Shown here: piece after piece, positions 44,074 through 54,245 of the stretch
Numbering within the stretch: position 1 is the first letter of the stretch
Layout: each line of letters opens with the position of its first letter
NCBI RefSeq assembly: GCF_041227145.1
Contig: NZ_JBGFSP010000003.1
Location: 3,348,001-3,412,000 of the forward strand
Reading direction: 5' to 3'
DNA length: 64,000 bases
From: Bacteroides sp. AN502(2024)
Lineage (GTDB): Bacteria > Bacteroidota > Bacteroidia > Bacteroidales > Bacteroidaceae
The notes under the pieces: model-generated
What the model saw: only the letters and a program-made list of their open reading frames with translations
Told to the model about the DNA's origin: nothing
The model's database searches: none
Made by a program: the position numbers and the translations under genes

Positions 44074-45402
44074 TTACAAGAACCATGAGTCATATCCCAT
44101 GCCTCCATCGGTGCCTCCGCCAATCACTGCTTCGTAAGTCTCTTCCGGCGATAGCATTATTTCCCGGGCTATGTGATAATAAAAAGGTTCATAGGGGTCG
44201 CTTCGGGTTGGGTCACTGTCGAATGATGAGCAGAATATCTTGATGGGGATATTGAAGCGTATGATTTCCTTCCATTCCGATTCAGATGCCGGTGCATGGA
44301 ACGGAGCACATATTTTGCCGCTCTGGGCTCCTTCCGGTGCAGGGACTACGGCTTTCTTTTGTTTGTCACATTTCATCACCCTTACCGCAAGATAAAAGTG
44401 CGGCAACAGGTATGTCGGCCGAGTATAGGTACGGTCACCAAATACGTTCTCGCTCAGTTTTAAAGGCCACGGGCGTTTATCGAGTCCTATCTCTCCCAGA
44501 AAGTCGAAGTGGAAATGCCCCTTCAGTCCTACACAATCTTTATCATTGGTGGAGGCATCGTATATGTCCTTCTTTCCAAGGGGCGGGAGTAGTTTGATGT
44601 TGAACAGGTTGCGTGCTCCGTCTCCCATGTCGGCATGCGTCCAAGTGTCCCGGTAGGTATATTGGAAGATCTGTTCGGTCACTTCGCGGCGTTGCTCAAA
44701 GCTGTCTTTCCCTTTGAAGAATTCTGCTTCCACGCCATCTATCGCTCCTTCATCGGGCATTCCTTCCCTGTACCTCACATCCTTCACCTTATAAGGTTTC
44801 CCTTTGTCATCGGTGTCGCTGATGCTGAAGAATATCTGGTATTGGTCGGAGTGTTTCAATATGCTGTCGTTCAGGAATTTCCCTTCTTTGTCGTAGAAGT
44901 ATAGGCAACATCCCCACATCCGGGATATTCCGCCGATGAGTCTGAAGTATTCAGGTCCCTCCTCGTTGCGTTGCTCTTCGAGGAAATTCCGGATGCTTTT
45001 TCTGTCCATGCGTACTTCTGGCATCCCCGATGAGGTGTTTCTCACTTCGGCAAACTGTTCCTGCCGCCACACTTTTCGTGTGTAAACCGGGTTCCCATGC
45101 ATCATTTCATAATAGTGGCTGTGCCCCTCTTTCATCATGACGAGACAAGTGTACCAATCGGCAAAGGCACCATTGGGGTCGGGGTTGTTCACCACTGCAT
45201 TTTTGTCGATGGGCAGCGTGTGTTGTCCCTCTTCATCCCCATAATAGATTTCGGCACCCGATCGGGGTGTCTTCTTTTGCAGTAAAGGATTCTCTTCATC
45301 GCTTATGCCGACATTGCCGAATATGAATTCGTTGCAGGAGGACAGTGAGCACACCGTTGCGGCAATGCACAAGCCTTGTAGTATATGTGTTAAATATCTC
45401 AT
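44074..45402 (-). CDS. Unknown lipoprotein, paralogue of the upstream gene
   Basis: About 442-aa lipoprotein. The start at 45402 is chosen because MRYLTHILQGLCIAATVCSLSSC is a clean lipoprotein signal; the 17 residues before it are not. Its middle (IFQYTYRDTWTHADMGDGARNL ... DCVGLKGHFHFDF) is related to the next gene upstream (IFQYVYRDTDPVEEYLG ... DYLGFKGILNFNM), so the two arose by duplication. I do not recognise the family. It belongs to the TonB receptor operon. Confidence 0.65.
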   Translation of the reverse strand: MRYLTHILQGLCIAATVCSLSSCNEFIFGNVGISDEENPLLQKKTPRSGAEIYYGDEEGQHTLPIDKNAVVNNPDPNGAFADWYTCLVMMKEGHSHYYEMMHGNPVYTRKVWRQEQFAEVRNTSSGMPEVRMDRKSIRNFLEEQRNEEGPEYFRLIGGISRMWGCCLYFYDKEGKFLNDSILKHSDQYQIFFSISDTDDKGKPYKVKDVRYREGMPDEGAIDGVEAEFFKGKDSFEQRREVTEQIFQYTYRDTWTHADMGDGARNLFNIKLLPPLGKKDIYDASTNDKDCVGLKGHFHFDFLGEIGLDKRPWPLKLSENVFGDRTYTRPTYLLPHFYLAVRVMKCDKQKKAVVPAPEGAQSGKICAPFHAPASESEWKEIIRFNIPIKIFCSSFDSDPTRSDPYEPFYYHIAREIMLSPEETYEAVIGGGTDGGMGYDSWFL

Positions 45403-45419
45403 AAGAAATCGTTTAAATA

Positions 45420-46703
45420 TTAGAAAATAACAGTTGGGATGCGTCTGAACCATTCGGGATCTTTTCCGAACATTTGAAGCAGTTTCTCTCCATCTGCTTC
45501 GGGATAGACTCTCCTTACATCCTCCACGAATGTTGCCGGGTCTCCATCGGCATCCCCCATGATGCGGAATGCCAATGGATAGTCTATGTCATAGCTGTTC
45601 CAAGCAGGAGATATTTCATCGTGCTCGTGCAGCTTTCCCTTCACATTGCTTCCGCTGATGTATTTTTCGGTGTCAGTGATCATGTGCGCGATACAGATAC
45701 GCATCTGGAACGTTACATTGCTCATGTTGAAATTCAGTATCCCTTTAAATCCCAGATAATCTTGTTTGGCTTTTGTATTGAGGTCTCTTTTCTGCTGGAG
45801 CAACTGTACGGGCTTTCCTATACGATGCCGGCCCAAGTCGTCCACGCCCTTTACATGGTTTCCCAAATACTCTTCCACAGGGTCCGTGTCTCTATATACG
45901 TATTGGAATATATCCCGAACCTTTTCATCAAGTTCTTTGGAATTCAATGCTTTGTACAGTTTGTATCGTTTCCCGGTTTTTGGGTAGGTGAAAATCTCTT
46001 GCGCCTTCTTTGTGGTCGATCGCTCCACCGCTTCTTGCGCCAATCCCTTCTCATACTTTACTTTGTCCACTGCCTCGCCATCAGTCTGTACATACACATT
46101 GTTGGGCGACACGATGGTGCTTTCCACGCGCTCTCCCTTGCCGTTGTCTTTAAAAGTAAAGGCATCGTAGTACAGGCTGTCCAATGTCATGGGATATACC
46201 AAATATTCCCCTGTGAGTGAATAATTTTGCAAAGTGAAGAAGTGTTGATGATGCAGTATGGTAGAACCGTCAGAGTCATCCTTGTCGTAAGTGGAAAACT
46301 GGTGGTTGATCAGTTTGCCGTTAAGGTCGTAGTACCGGAGTTCCAAGGCATAGTAATAATCCTTCGATTTCACGACATCAAAATTCTTTCTTCCTGAGGT
46401 AATGGTGATCCGTCCATCATCGTCCTTGTTGATGTCTATCTGTTGAAAGATGGGAACGGGCGGGTCTATGATGTTTGACAGTTCGTATGCTACGTACGAC
46501 TGTCTGTCTTGGCTTTTCAGCGCGAGGCGGAGAATGGCCTGTACAGAGTATATTTGCTCATGCCCTTTCACGTTCCGTTCGATTGTTGATCCCGGAGCTT
46601 TTACCAAGGGTCTCAACAAATCTTCCATTTTCTCTGCCGAGCAACCGTACATCATCGTGACTGTTGCTATGGCGAATAGGTATATGGTCTTAAGCTGTTT
46701 CAT
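45420..46703 (-). CDS. Unknown lipoprotein of the TonB receptor operon
   Basis: 427-aa lipoprotein (IATVTMMYGCSAEKMEDLL). No recognised domain; rich in Tyr and Asp with beta-like alternation, and related to the following gene over the YRDT and GFKG regions. It starts 4 bp after the receptor stop, so translation is probably coupled. These two paralogues may replace SusD as surface partners of the receptor; this is inference. Confidence 0.65.
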   Translation of the reverse strand: MKQLKTIYLFAIATVTMMYGCSAEKMEDLLRPLVKAPGSTIERNVKGHEQIYSVQAILRLALKSQDRQSYVAYELSNIIDPPVPIFQQIDINKDDDGRITITSGRKNFDVVKSKDYYYALELRYYDLNGKLINHQFSTYDKDDSDGSTILHHQHFFTLQNYSLTGEYLVYPMTLDSLYYDAFTFKDNGKGERVESTIVSPNNVYVQTDGEAVDKVKYEKGLAQEAVERSTTKKAQEIFTYPKTGKRYKLYKALNSKELDEKVRDIFQYVYRDTDPVEEYLGNHVKGVDDLGRHRIGKPVQLLQQKRDLNTKAKQDYLGFKGILNFNMSNVTFQMRICIAHMITDTEKYISGSNVKGKLHEHDEISPAWNSYDIDYPLAFRIMGDADGDPATFVEDVRRVYPEADGEKLLQMFGKDPEWFRRIPTVIF

Positions 46704-46707
46704 TTCA

Positions 46708-49065
46708 TTAAAAGGTAAATATGGTTTTTAGTGTGAATTTGGCTCCTTGCTCGTGGGCGTAATAGCGGAATCGATCCGTATACTCTTTGTACAGTTTGTT
46801 CAGTATATTGTCGCCCAGTAGCGTCACTTTCAAACGGCGACCATGCTCCAGTTCGGTGCTTGCTTCCAGCGAGCCGCTCAGCAGGAAATAGGCAGGCGGT
46901 GATTCGGGGACGAGATCCTTGATGGGGTCAAAGCGTCTTTGCTTCGTGACAAACAGTCCTTCGAGCGAGGCAGTCAATTCCCATTTACGTCTCTTGCCCA
47001 CTGCCTTCATATACTCGCCTGAAAGCGTATACCTGTCTGATGGCATGAATGGGAGCCAGTTGTCCTGACTCAGGTTACGTGCGAAAAGCCATTCGCCTTT
47101 GGCTGCTGCACGCAGATTTTGGATGGGTTCGACGGTGACCACCATGTCGCCTCCCGTTATGCGTGCATTGTCTTGCCCGTAGATGAATTTCGGGTATTTC
47201 CCGCTGGGGTGATTGTGAAAACGGTCTGCCCCCGAGCCTATGTTGTCGTATATGTAATTGGTTATCTGTTGGTAGAACAGGCTTGGCTCCAAAGCGAACC
47301 ACGAGGTGTGGTAACGTCCTCCCAAAACCGACTTGTATCCGCGTTCGCTGGTCAGCTCGTTGTTCCCCACCACCCAATATGAGCCGTGATGAAGGCCGCA
47401 GGCATATAACTCGTTCACATCGGGTGGCCTCCAGGCCCATCCCACATTGAGTCGTACATCGAGGTTCTCGTTGAATTGGTAGTAGGCGGCCACGTTTCCG
47501 GTGAAGTTGCTATACACTTTAAAGGCATTGTAGTATTTGAAGCTCGACAAGCTGGTGTAACCGTTTACGTCCAGTCCACGTATGTCGTAGCGCATGCCGG
47601 CAGAGCAGATCAGTTTGTCGAATGTCATTTTATGAAGCAAGAAAAAGCCTGTGGTCAGTGCGGCGAAGTTGGGAATAAACGCGGGTTGCTTGGTGCCCGG
47701 GATATTATAGTTCACCTGATGCATGGTAGACAAACCCACCTGCGAGGTCATGTTCTTCCTCCAATTGGCATTCCATATCAGTTCGACATTATAGGTGGTC
47801 AACCGGAGATCTTGCATGGGGAGCCAACTGTAGCGTACCTGCTTTCTGTTTTCAAACTCCTGCCTGAGGTTTTTCTGCAAAGAGGCACGTAGCAGGAGAT
47901 TGTGTGAGTGGGAGATGTTCCAACTCAGGTCACCCTTGAATGTGGCATGCTGGGTCTGCTGGAAAGGAGGTTCCATGCGGTATGAAAAAGGGCGGATGGT
48001 ATTTTCCTCGGGCCGGCCTATCTCGAAACGCGCCAGGAGTTGGTCGATATCGGATAACTTGCTTCCGTAGTAGATTCCTGCCCGCGAATAATAAAGACTC
48101 GCTTCCAGGGTGGCTGTCACCTTGTTGTCCTGATAACCTAACATGCCGGAGAAACTGATGTTCTTATAGCCTGTGTTGTTCAACCTGTATGCCGCCGTGG
48201 AGTAGTCACCCGCCCGCTGATACATGGCATGTACCCTGGCTCCCATCCGTTTGTACCCCATGTTGATGGTACCTGCGCCATCGTATGCCCGCGCATTGGT
48301 GGAATAGCCTGTATTCACCGTGCCGGTGAGTTTGAATTTGTCATGCCCGTAAGGGAGTTGCGCCTGGTTAAGGAGTACCACGCCTCCTACCGCACCGTAG
48401 CCATAGCGGATGGACTCGGCGCCTTTGATTACCTCGATACTGCTCGAACCCGTATGGTCTATTTCGGGAGCATGGTCGATGCCCCAGCTTTGACTCTCGA
48501 GACGCACCCCGTTGCTCACAAGCAGAATACGGCTACTGTGCATCCCTTGTATCACCGGTTTACCGATGGAGTTTCCCGAACTGATACTGCTTACCCCCGG
48601 TACCTTTTCCAACAACTGGGAAAGCGAAAGGGACGATCCCTTTTCAAGTTCCTTGGCATTGATGATCGAAGTCTGTTGCAATACGGAAGTATTTCTTTTC
48701 TGTCCATATACGGATACACCCTCAAGTGCATTCACATCGGCTTCCATGTAGATTGTCAAAGACTCGCCATTGACTTTAAATGCTTTCGACTGAATCTGTT
48801 TGAAACCGATGGATCTGACTGAGAGAACAATCGTTCCGGAACCGTCGTAGGGCACTTTACATCGCCCCAGAGCATCTGTACCATATCTTACTTTACCGAG
48901 TTGGACGGTTGCCCCCGACACGGGGATCGTGGTTCCTTCTTCCCAGATCCGGATATTCAGATCCGTACTGGATTGGGCAAAGGAGGAAAAGAACACTCCT
49001 CCTGCCAATAGGCATAGCAGTACCGCTACACCTTTCATAAAAATCATTTTTTTTCTGTTTATCAT
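46708..49065 (-). CDS. TonB-dependent receptor without SusD partner
   Basis: 785-aa outer-membrane receptor. Signal peptide in MKGVAVLLCLLAGGVFFSSFAQ, a carboxypeptidase-D-like domain (IRIWEEGTTIPVSGATVQLG), plug domain (ELEKGSSLSLSQLLEKVPGVSSISSGNSIGKPVIQGMHSSRILLVSNGVRLESQSWG) and a barrel ending FTLKTIFTF. The plug style with QSWGIDHAPEID is closer to metal or siderophore receptors than to SusC. The start may be 49065 or nine codons later. The operon continues with three lipoprotein genes. Confidence 0.88.
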   Translation of the reverse strand: MINRKKMIFMKGVAVLLCLLAGGVFFSSFAQSSTDLNIRIWEEGTTIPVSGATVQLGKVRYGTDALGRCKVPYDGSGTIVLSVRSIGFKQIQSKAFKVNGESLTIYMEADVNALEGVSVYGQKRNTSVLQQTSIINAKELEKGSSLSLSQLLEKVPGVSSISSGNSIGKPVIQGMHSSRILLVSNGVRLESQSWGIDHAPEIDHTGSSSIEVIKGAESIRYGYGAVGGVVLLNQAQLPYGHDKFKLTGTVNTGYSTNARAYDGAGTINMGYKRMGARVHAMYQRAGDYSTAAYRLNNTGYKNISFSGMLGYQDNKVTATLEASLYYSRAGIYYGSKLSDIDQLLARFEIGRPEENTIRPFSYRMEPPFQQTQHATFKGDLSWNISHSHNLLLRASLQKNLRQEFENRKQVRYSWLPMQDLRLTTYNVELIWNANWRKNMTSQVGLSTMHQVNYNIPGTKQPAFIPNFAALTTGFFLLHKMTFDKLICSAGMRYDIRGLDVNGYTSLSSFKYYNAFKVYSNFTGNVAAYYQFNENLDVRLNVGWAWRPPDVNELYACGLHHGSYWVVGNNELTSERGYKSVLGGRYHTSWFALEPSLFYQQITNYIYDNIGSGADRFHNHPSGKYPKFIYGQDNARITGGDMVVTVEPIQNLRAAAKGEWLFARNLSQDNWLPFMPSDRYTLSGEYMKAVGKRRKWELTASLEGLFVTKQRRFDPIKDLVPESPPAYFLLSGSLEASTELEHGRRLKVTLLGDNILNKLYKEYTDRFRYYAHEQGAKFTLKTIFTF

Positions 49066-49095
49066 TCCTTTGGTTGGAGATTATTAATTGGGTGG

Positions 49096-49103
49096 CAAAG
49101 TTA
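49096..49103 (-). promoter_or_regulatory. Likely -7 box TAACTTTG of the TonB receptor operon
   Basis: TAACTTTG on the minus strand matches TAnnTTTG and lies about 31 bp before the receptor start. Confidence 0.5.
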
Positions 49104-49228
49104 AGTCGCTTTAGAAAACTGAACAATACCGATATGTAGGTATTTGTTTGAAAAACAATAACTAAGAAAAAACTTTATGATTGAATGGCGAAATGACCCC
49201 GTAGCGATGGTGGATCACAGACTGAGCC

Positions 49229-50416
49229 TTACCCGATTGATTCACCGATAATACAGTTCATCATCCGGTGTTCTTTTCTATATTCATTGGGAGAGACGTT
49301 TTTTAAAGCTTTGAATTGGCGGGACAAGTTCTTAAAATTACTGATTCCAATTTGTTCCGCCACATCTGCGATAGGGGCATCGCTGGCCAGTAACATCTGC
49401 GCAAAGCGTTCCATTCTAAGATTGAAGATGTATTTATGGATGGATTGTTTGGTCACTTGTTTAAAACGGATTTCCAGCAAACGGCGTGATAACGGCACTT
49501 GTCTGACAATATCCGATACAGTAATTTCAGAAGCCAGATTCTGATGAATGTAGGTCAAAGCTGTGTGAATGTGTATATCGGTCGTCGAATAGAAATCTGT
49601 TGATTGTCGGTTTACAACATTTACCGGTTGCAACACTACGTCCCGACAGTTTCTTTCTTCATCATTTAATAAGCGATCGATCATTGCGGCAGCCTCGAAT
49701 CCACCTCTTACGATGTTATGGTTGATGCTGGACAAAGGAGGTTCGGAGAGATTACATATGATGTCGTCATTGTCAACTCCTAATATCGCTATTTGGTCCG
49801 GCACTCTGATATTGTTTACACGGCAGACCTCTGTGATGCGATTTCCCTGATTATCATCACATGCCATGAGTGCTGTTGGTTTTGGCAACGATTTCAGCCA
49901 TGTAAGCAAGGGGGGAGATTCATAAAACCATAAGTCATCCAACGACTGCTCCTGATATACATAAAAGTTACTGCTTAAGCCATGGGTGGATATACATTCG
50001 TAGAAACCTTCACAGCGTTCTTGCGACCATACGGCATCTCGATAACCATAGAACGCAAAATGCTGAAATCCTTTGCTTAGAAAGAATTCTGCCGCCATTT
50101 TTCCTGTTGCGCGGTAATTGCCAGTGATATTAGGAATATTGTTGAACCTCGATTTGTAGTCTTGCGCTAAAGCAATGATACCATTCTCACGAAATAGATC
50201 TACATTATCATCATCGTCAAATCTTCCGATAATGGCATCTGCTTGCCAAGCTTTTGCCCATTTTAACACTCCTTTTATGCCATGTTTGTTTTTATAGGAA
50301 GGTGGCATTCGACAAACTACCCATGGATCATGGCTCTTTGAATAGGCGAGTATGCCTTTTAGCAAATTATACGAAAAAGTTTCTGTGAAGTCGGTGAGTA
50401 ATATCAGTCTAATCAT
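49229..50416 (-). CDS. XylR-like transcription regulator (LacI-type sensor, AraC-type HTH)
   Basis: 395-aa regulator. The N-terminus is a periplasmic-binding-protein-like sensor (LILLTDFTETFSYNLLKGILAYSK; ACDDNQGNRITEVCRVNNIRVPDQIAILGVDNDDIICNLSEPPLSSI). The C-terminal about 110 residues are an AraC double HTH (ITVSDIVRQVPLSRRLLEIRFKQVTKQSIHKYIFNLRMERFAQML). This order is that of E. coli XylR. It probably senses a sugar. It faces a DUF5686 gene across about 200 bp and follows the receptor operon on the same strand; its target is not evident. Confidence 0.92.
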   Translation of the reverse strand: MIRLILLTDFTETFSYNLLKGILAYSKSHDPWVVCRMPPSYKNKHGIKGVLKWAKAWQADAIIGRFDDDDNVDLFRENGIIALAQDYKSRFNNIPNITGNYRATGKMAAEFFLSKGFQHFAFYGYRDAVWSQERCEGFYECISTHGLSSNFYVYQEQSLDDLWFYESPPLLTWLKSLPKPTALMACDDNQGNRITEVCRVNNIRVPDQIAILGVDNDDIICNLSEPPLSSINHNIVRGGFEAAAMIDRLLNDEERNCRDVVLQPVNVVNRQSTDFYSTTDIHIHTALTYIHQNLASEITVSDIVRQVPLSRRLLEIRFKQVTKQSIHKYIFNLRMERFAQMLLASDAPIADVAEQIGISNFKNLSRQFKALKNVSPNEYRKEHRMMNCIIGESIG

Positions 50417-50601
50417 GGTTATCGGTTACATAAAGATGTTTGTTTTGATTATACAAATATAAGATTTCTATTTGTACATTCCTAATAAATGTCTGATATT
50501 TTATCATTCATAATCTACCGTCATCTATTCATCCTGTATGAAGTTTTTTTCCGATAACTCTTTTTAGTGTCTCACTTTCCTTGCTTTTCGATATTCTTTT
50601 C

Positions 50602-50609
50602 TATATTTG
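50602..50609 (+). promoter_or_regulatory. -7 box TATATTTG very close to the DUF5686 start
   Basis: TATATTTG lies only 9 bp before the ATG at 50619. With the usual distance from the -7 box to the transcript start, the mRNA would have almost no leader. Confidence 0.5.
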
Positions 50610-50618
50610 CCTACGTTA

Positions 50619-52826
50619 ATGAAGGAGATACGACGATTGAGAGATAAAATATTGATAGGATGCATGTGGTGTCTGTTCTCTTTTATTCCAAAGGGGGCAG
50701 CCAATAATTATGTAATGCATCCTTATACCTACCGGGAAATCTCTGCCGACTCCATCATGAAATGTGTAATGACTTTTGCACCTTTGTATGAAACAATCGT
50801 AAGCGATTATCGTGCGAACCTATATATAAAAGGTAAGATGGATATCCGGAAAAAGAATTTTATTCTCCGTTATGTACCTTCCATGTTCCGTTTGCAAAAG
50901 GGAGTCCGTGAATATCTGCTTGAAACATACAGCGACCTCCATTATACTGCCCCCAATATTTATGATCAGAAAGTAAAAGCCTCTCAGGGAACAGTGAGGG
51001 GAAACAGCGGATTGCCGGGTTTGCTCGAATACTTTAATGTGAATATCTACTCTTCCTCCCTGCTGAATGATGAACGCCTGTTATCGCCGCTGGCTAAGAA
51101 CGGACAGAAATACTATAAGTACCGGATAGACAGCGTGATGGGAGATCCTAACAATCCGGATTATCGGGTTCGCTTTATTCCCCGCACCAAGAGTGACCAG
51201 TTGGTGGGTGGGTATATGCTGGTCAGCAGTAACGTCTGGAGTGTTCGTGAAATTCGTTTTTCAGGAAGATCGGAACTGATTACATTTACCTGTTGGATTA
51301 AGATGGGAGATGTAGGCAAGAAAAATGAATTCCTGCCGGTGCGCTATGACGTAGATGCTCTTTTCAGATTTCTCGGAAATAAGGTGCATGGCAATTATAC
51401 CGCTTCTTTGGATTATAAGTCGATCGAGCTGAAAGAAAAAAAGGTGCGCAAGAAAGAAAAAAGGAAATATAATCTTTCGGAGTCTTTTTCTTTACAGTGT
51501 GATACGAATGCCTATAAGACAGATGCCTCTACCTTTGCTATCATGCGGCCGATTCCTCTGGATGAAAGCGAGAAAAAACTATACCGTGACTATATGCTCA
51601 GACGTGATACGGCAACGGTACAAAAGCAATCCAAGAGTCATGCCTTCTGGGGAACGATGGGCGATTTGATGATAGAAGATTATAAACTCAATTTGTCCCA
51701 TATCGGAAGCGTACGGTTCTCTCCCTTTATAAATCCGCTCTTATTCAGCTATAGCGGAAGCAACGGTTTGTCCTATCGGCAGGATTTCCGTTACAACCGT
51801 ATCTTCAGAGGAGATAAATTACTTCGTATTGTACCTAAGTTCGGATACAACTTTACCCGTAAGGAGTTCTACTGGTCACTGAATGCCGACTTTGAATACT
51901 GGCCGCAGAAACGGGGATTCTTCCGGTTGAATGTGGGTAACGGTAACCGTATTTATAGCAGTAGGGTGCTGGACGAACTGAAAGCCATGCCCGACAGCAT
52001 CTTCAATTTCGATTTAATTCATCTGGATTATTTCAAGGACTTGTATTTCAATTTCCAACATACCGTTGAGGTAGTCAACGGGCTGGACATCGGGCTGGGT
52101 TTCTCTGCCCATAAAAGAGCAGCCGTAGAACCTTCCCGTTTTGTGATCACCGGTGACTATCCGATGCCGCCTCCGGAATTTATGGATAAATTCAAGAACA
52201 CTTATATCAGTTTCGCTCCCCGCCTTCGGATAGAGTGGACTCCGGGACTCTATTATTATATGAACGGGAAGCGAAAGATTAACCTTCGTTCTTTATACCC
52301 GACTTTCTCGGTCGATTATGAACGGGGCATTAAAGGAGTGTTCAAGAGTACGGGCGAATATGAACGAATCGAGTTTGACCTTCAACATCGAATCCGGATG
52401 GGATTGATGCGTAACATTTATTATCGTTTCGGATTCGGAGCATTTACCAATCAGGATGAGTTGTATTTTGTGGACTTCGTCAATTTCTCCCGCCATAACC
52501 TTCCCGTAGGGTGGAATGATGAAATCGGCGGAGTATTTCAGGTGCTTGACTCCCGTTGGTACAACTCCTCCCGCCGTTATGTACGGGGGCATTTCACCTA
52601 CGAAGCTCCGTTCCTCATTCTCCGGCATCTGATGAAGTACACCCGTTACGTGCAGAATGAACGTATTTATATCAGTGCCCTCTCTATGCCGCACCTTCAG
52701 CCTTATCTGGAAGTGGGATATGGCATCGGTACGCATATTTTTGATGTGGGAGTTTTTGTGAGCAGTGAAAACTGGAAATTCGGTGGAGTAGGCTGTAAGT
52801 TCACGTTTGAGTTGTTTAACCGATAG
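50619..52826 (+). CDS. DUF5686-family outer-membrane protein
   Basis: About 735-aa protein. N-terminal hydrophobic segment (LIGCMWCLFSFIPKGAA), then the DUF5686 pattern (YREISADSIMKCVMTFAPLYETIVSDYRANLYIKGKMDIRKKN; SDLHYTAPNIYDQKVKASQGTVRG), and a long C-terminal beta-rich part ending SSENWKFGGVGCKFTFELFNR, consistent with an outer-membrane barrel. Here the usual carboxypeptidase-D-like N-terminal domain is absent. The start at 50619 is the first ATG; the frame is open a few codons upstream only with TTG. Function unknown. Confidence 0.85.
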   Translation: MKEIRRLRDKILIGCMWCLFSFIPKGAANNYVMHPYTYREISADSIMKCVMTFAPLYETIVSDYRANLYIKGKMDIRKKNFILRYVPSMFRLQKGVREYLLETYSDLHYTAPNIYDQKVKASQGTVRGNSGLPGLLEYFNVNIYSSSLLNDERLLSPLAKNGQKYYKYRIDSVMGDPNNPDYRVRFIPRTKSDQLVGGYMLVSSNVWSVREIRFSGRSELITFTCWIKMGDVGKKNEFLPVRYDVDALFRFLGNKVHGNYTASLDYKSIELKEKKVRKKEKRKYNLSESFSLQCDTNAYKTDASTFAIMRPIPLDESEKKLYRDYMLRRDTATVQKQSKSHAFWGTMGDLMIEDYKLNLSHIGSVRFSPFINPLLFSYSGSNGLSYRQDFRYNRIFRGDKLLRIVPKFGYNFTRKEFYWSLNADFEYWPQKRGFFRLNVGNGNRIYSSRVLDELKAMPDSIFNFDLIHLDYFKDLYFNFQHTVEVVNGLDIGLGFSAHKRAAVEPSRFVITGDYPMPPPEFMDKFKNTYISFAPRLRIEWTPGLYYYMNGKRKINLRSLYPTFSVDYERGIKGVFKSTGEYERIEFDLQHRIRMGLMRNIYYRFGFGAFTNQDELYFVDFVNFSRHNLPVGWNDEIGGVFQVLDSRWYNSSRRYVRGHFTYEAPFLILRHLMKYTRYVQNERIYISALSMPHLQPYLEVGYGIGTHIFDVGVFVSSENWKFGGVGCKFTFELFNR

Positions 52827-52882
52827 TTTTCTTCGTTCCGGTTGTTTTTCGAATGGTATGTAGATAATATGGGGTCTAATTC

Positions 52883-54215
52883 AATATTGTCCTAAATAAA
52901 TTTTGAGCATGAGCTAACTGACTATACTGTTAAGTATAGCCTCGAGAGTTCAAAATCAATCCCCCCTAATCGTTTTCGATGGTTTCGGGAGGTGGTGTAA
53001 ATGGTTGATCAAGCCATTTTTGGAGGTCGATTTTGGTAAATGTGTTCAGCCGGAGGGTGACCACAAGGTTAGCCAATGCCCATTTGTATCTTGCGATGTG
53101 CTTTAGCCATGTCAGAATCAGCATTGTAGTCATAGCAGTCCATATTTGGGTCTCTACGGCATTGCGGGATGTGCCGATAAAGCTCTTGATGCGTAGCAGT
53201 TGCTTGAGGTTGCGAAAGAAGATTTCTATGTTCCACCGAGCCTTGTACAGAGCCGCTATGCTTGATGCTGCCAATGTGAAGTTGTTTGTGAGTAACTCAA
53301 TTTCAAAACCGTGTTCATCGTTCCATACTGCGATGCGACGTAAACGTTTGGGATATTTGGATTTGGCCGCCGAGAGTTCGAACTCGATTATTTCGTCAAT
53401 AAGTACATTCTGAGCGTGTTTTTCAGGCAAAGGCAACTCCTCTATGGCTTTGTACCGGATATTGTCTTTATGACGCACTACAAAGAACACGTTGCTGCTG
53501 TCCCAATTATTCAGCAATGAGTAGTCACAGTAGCCTCGGTCGGCTACTACAATACTATACGGATGTAACTCAATATCAAAAGCAGCTTTGTTGTCGGTGG
53601 TTTTGCCATCGGTGATATTCACGAACTCCGGCAAAAGACTGTCATAGTCCAATAGCGTGTGCATCTTGACCGCCCCCTTGGTGGTAGTGTAATGTGCCCA
53701 GTCATATATTGACAGAGTCAATGACACCAATGTGGAGTCGAGCAGTTTTATCGGCATCTTGAAACGGAACTTTCTTCGTTGCCATAGGGCTTGCTGTCCG
53801 AAATACTGAAACAACGAGTAGAATATGCCGCGAAAAACCGAACTGTCTCGGTTGGCGTTCTGATATGCTACCGTTGACTTGGATGGTGCACGGTTGATTC
53901 CCAAATGATTGAGGTTGCCGGTGGCTGATTTCAGCCCGTTTGAGATATCTCTGACTGAATCACATCCTGAGAATTGGCTGAAAATCATGCTAACAAACTG
54001 ACTCCATGTATTGTAGCCCTTACAATGCTTGTCTGACCCCGAAGATTTTATGATTTTCCTGATATTTTCTTTCGGGAGATGTGATATTACCTGTGCGAAA
54101 AGTGTTATATTTGCCATAGGAAGTAGATGAGTTGGTAGCTCGCTACTAAGGTAGTCATTTTACCTTAGTTCTACTTCCTTTTTATTTGTTCCCCCAATTT
54201 ATTTAGGACAATATT
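52883..54215 (-). mobile_element. IS4-family insertion sequence
   Basis: 1333-bp element with terminal inverted repeats AATATTGTCCTAAATAAATT at the left and its exact complement at the right, flanked by an 11-bp direct repeat GGGTCTAATTC (52872-52882 and 54216-54226). The boundary may be shifted by one base because the ends are self-complementary, giving a 9-bp duplication instead. It carries one transposase gene and sits in the gap between the DUF5686 gene and the rpsA promoter. Confidence 0.93.
52966..54117 (-). CDS. IS4-family transposase
   Basis: 383-aa DDE transposase. N-terminal DUF4372-like region (HLPKENIRKIIKSSGSDKHCKGYNTWSQFVSMIFSQFSGCDSVRDI), catalytic Asp in KLLDSTLVSL, Asp in VVADRGYCDYSLL, and the Glu region YKARWNIEIFFRNLKQLLRIKSF (the Y-R-W-x-I-E signature). 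It looks complete. It is transcribed away from rpsA. Confidence 0.94.
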   Translation of the reverse strand: MANITLFAQVISHLPKENIRKIIKSSGSDKHCKGYNTWSQFVSMIFSQFSGCDSVRDISNGLKSATGNLNHLGINRAPSKSTVAYQNANRDSSVFRGIFYSLFQYFGQQALWQRRKFRFKMPIKLLDSTLVSLTLSIYDWAHYTTTKGAVKMHTLLDYDSLLPEFVNITDGKTTDNKAAFDIELHPYSIVVADRGYCDYSLLNNWDSSNVFFVVRHKDNIRYKAIEELPLPEKHAQNVLIDEIIEFELSAAKSKYPKRLRRIAVWNDEHGFEIELLTNNFTLAASSIAALYKARWNIEIFFRNLKQLLRIKSFIGTSRNAVETQIWTAMTTMLILTWLKHIARYKWALANLVVTLRLNTFTKIDLQKWLDQPFTPPPETIEND

Positions 54216-54245
54216 GGGTCTAATTCTCTTTTCTTCTGCCATTCT

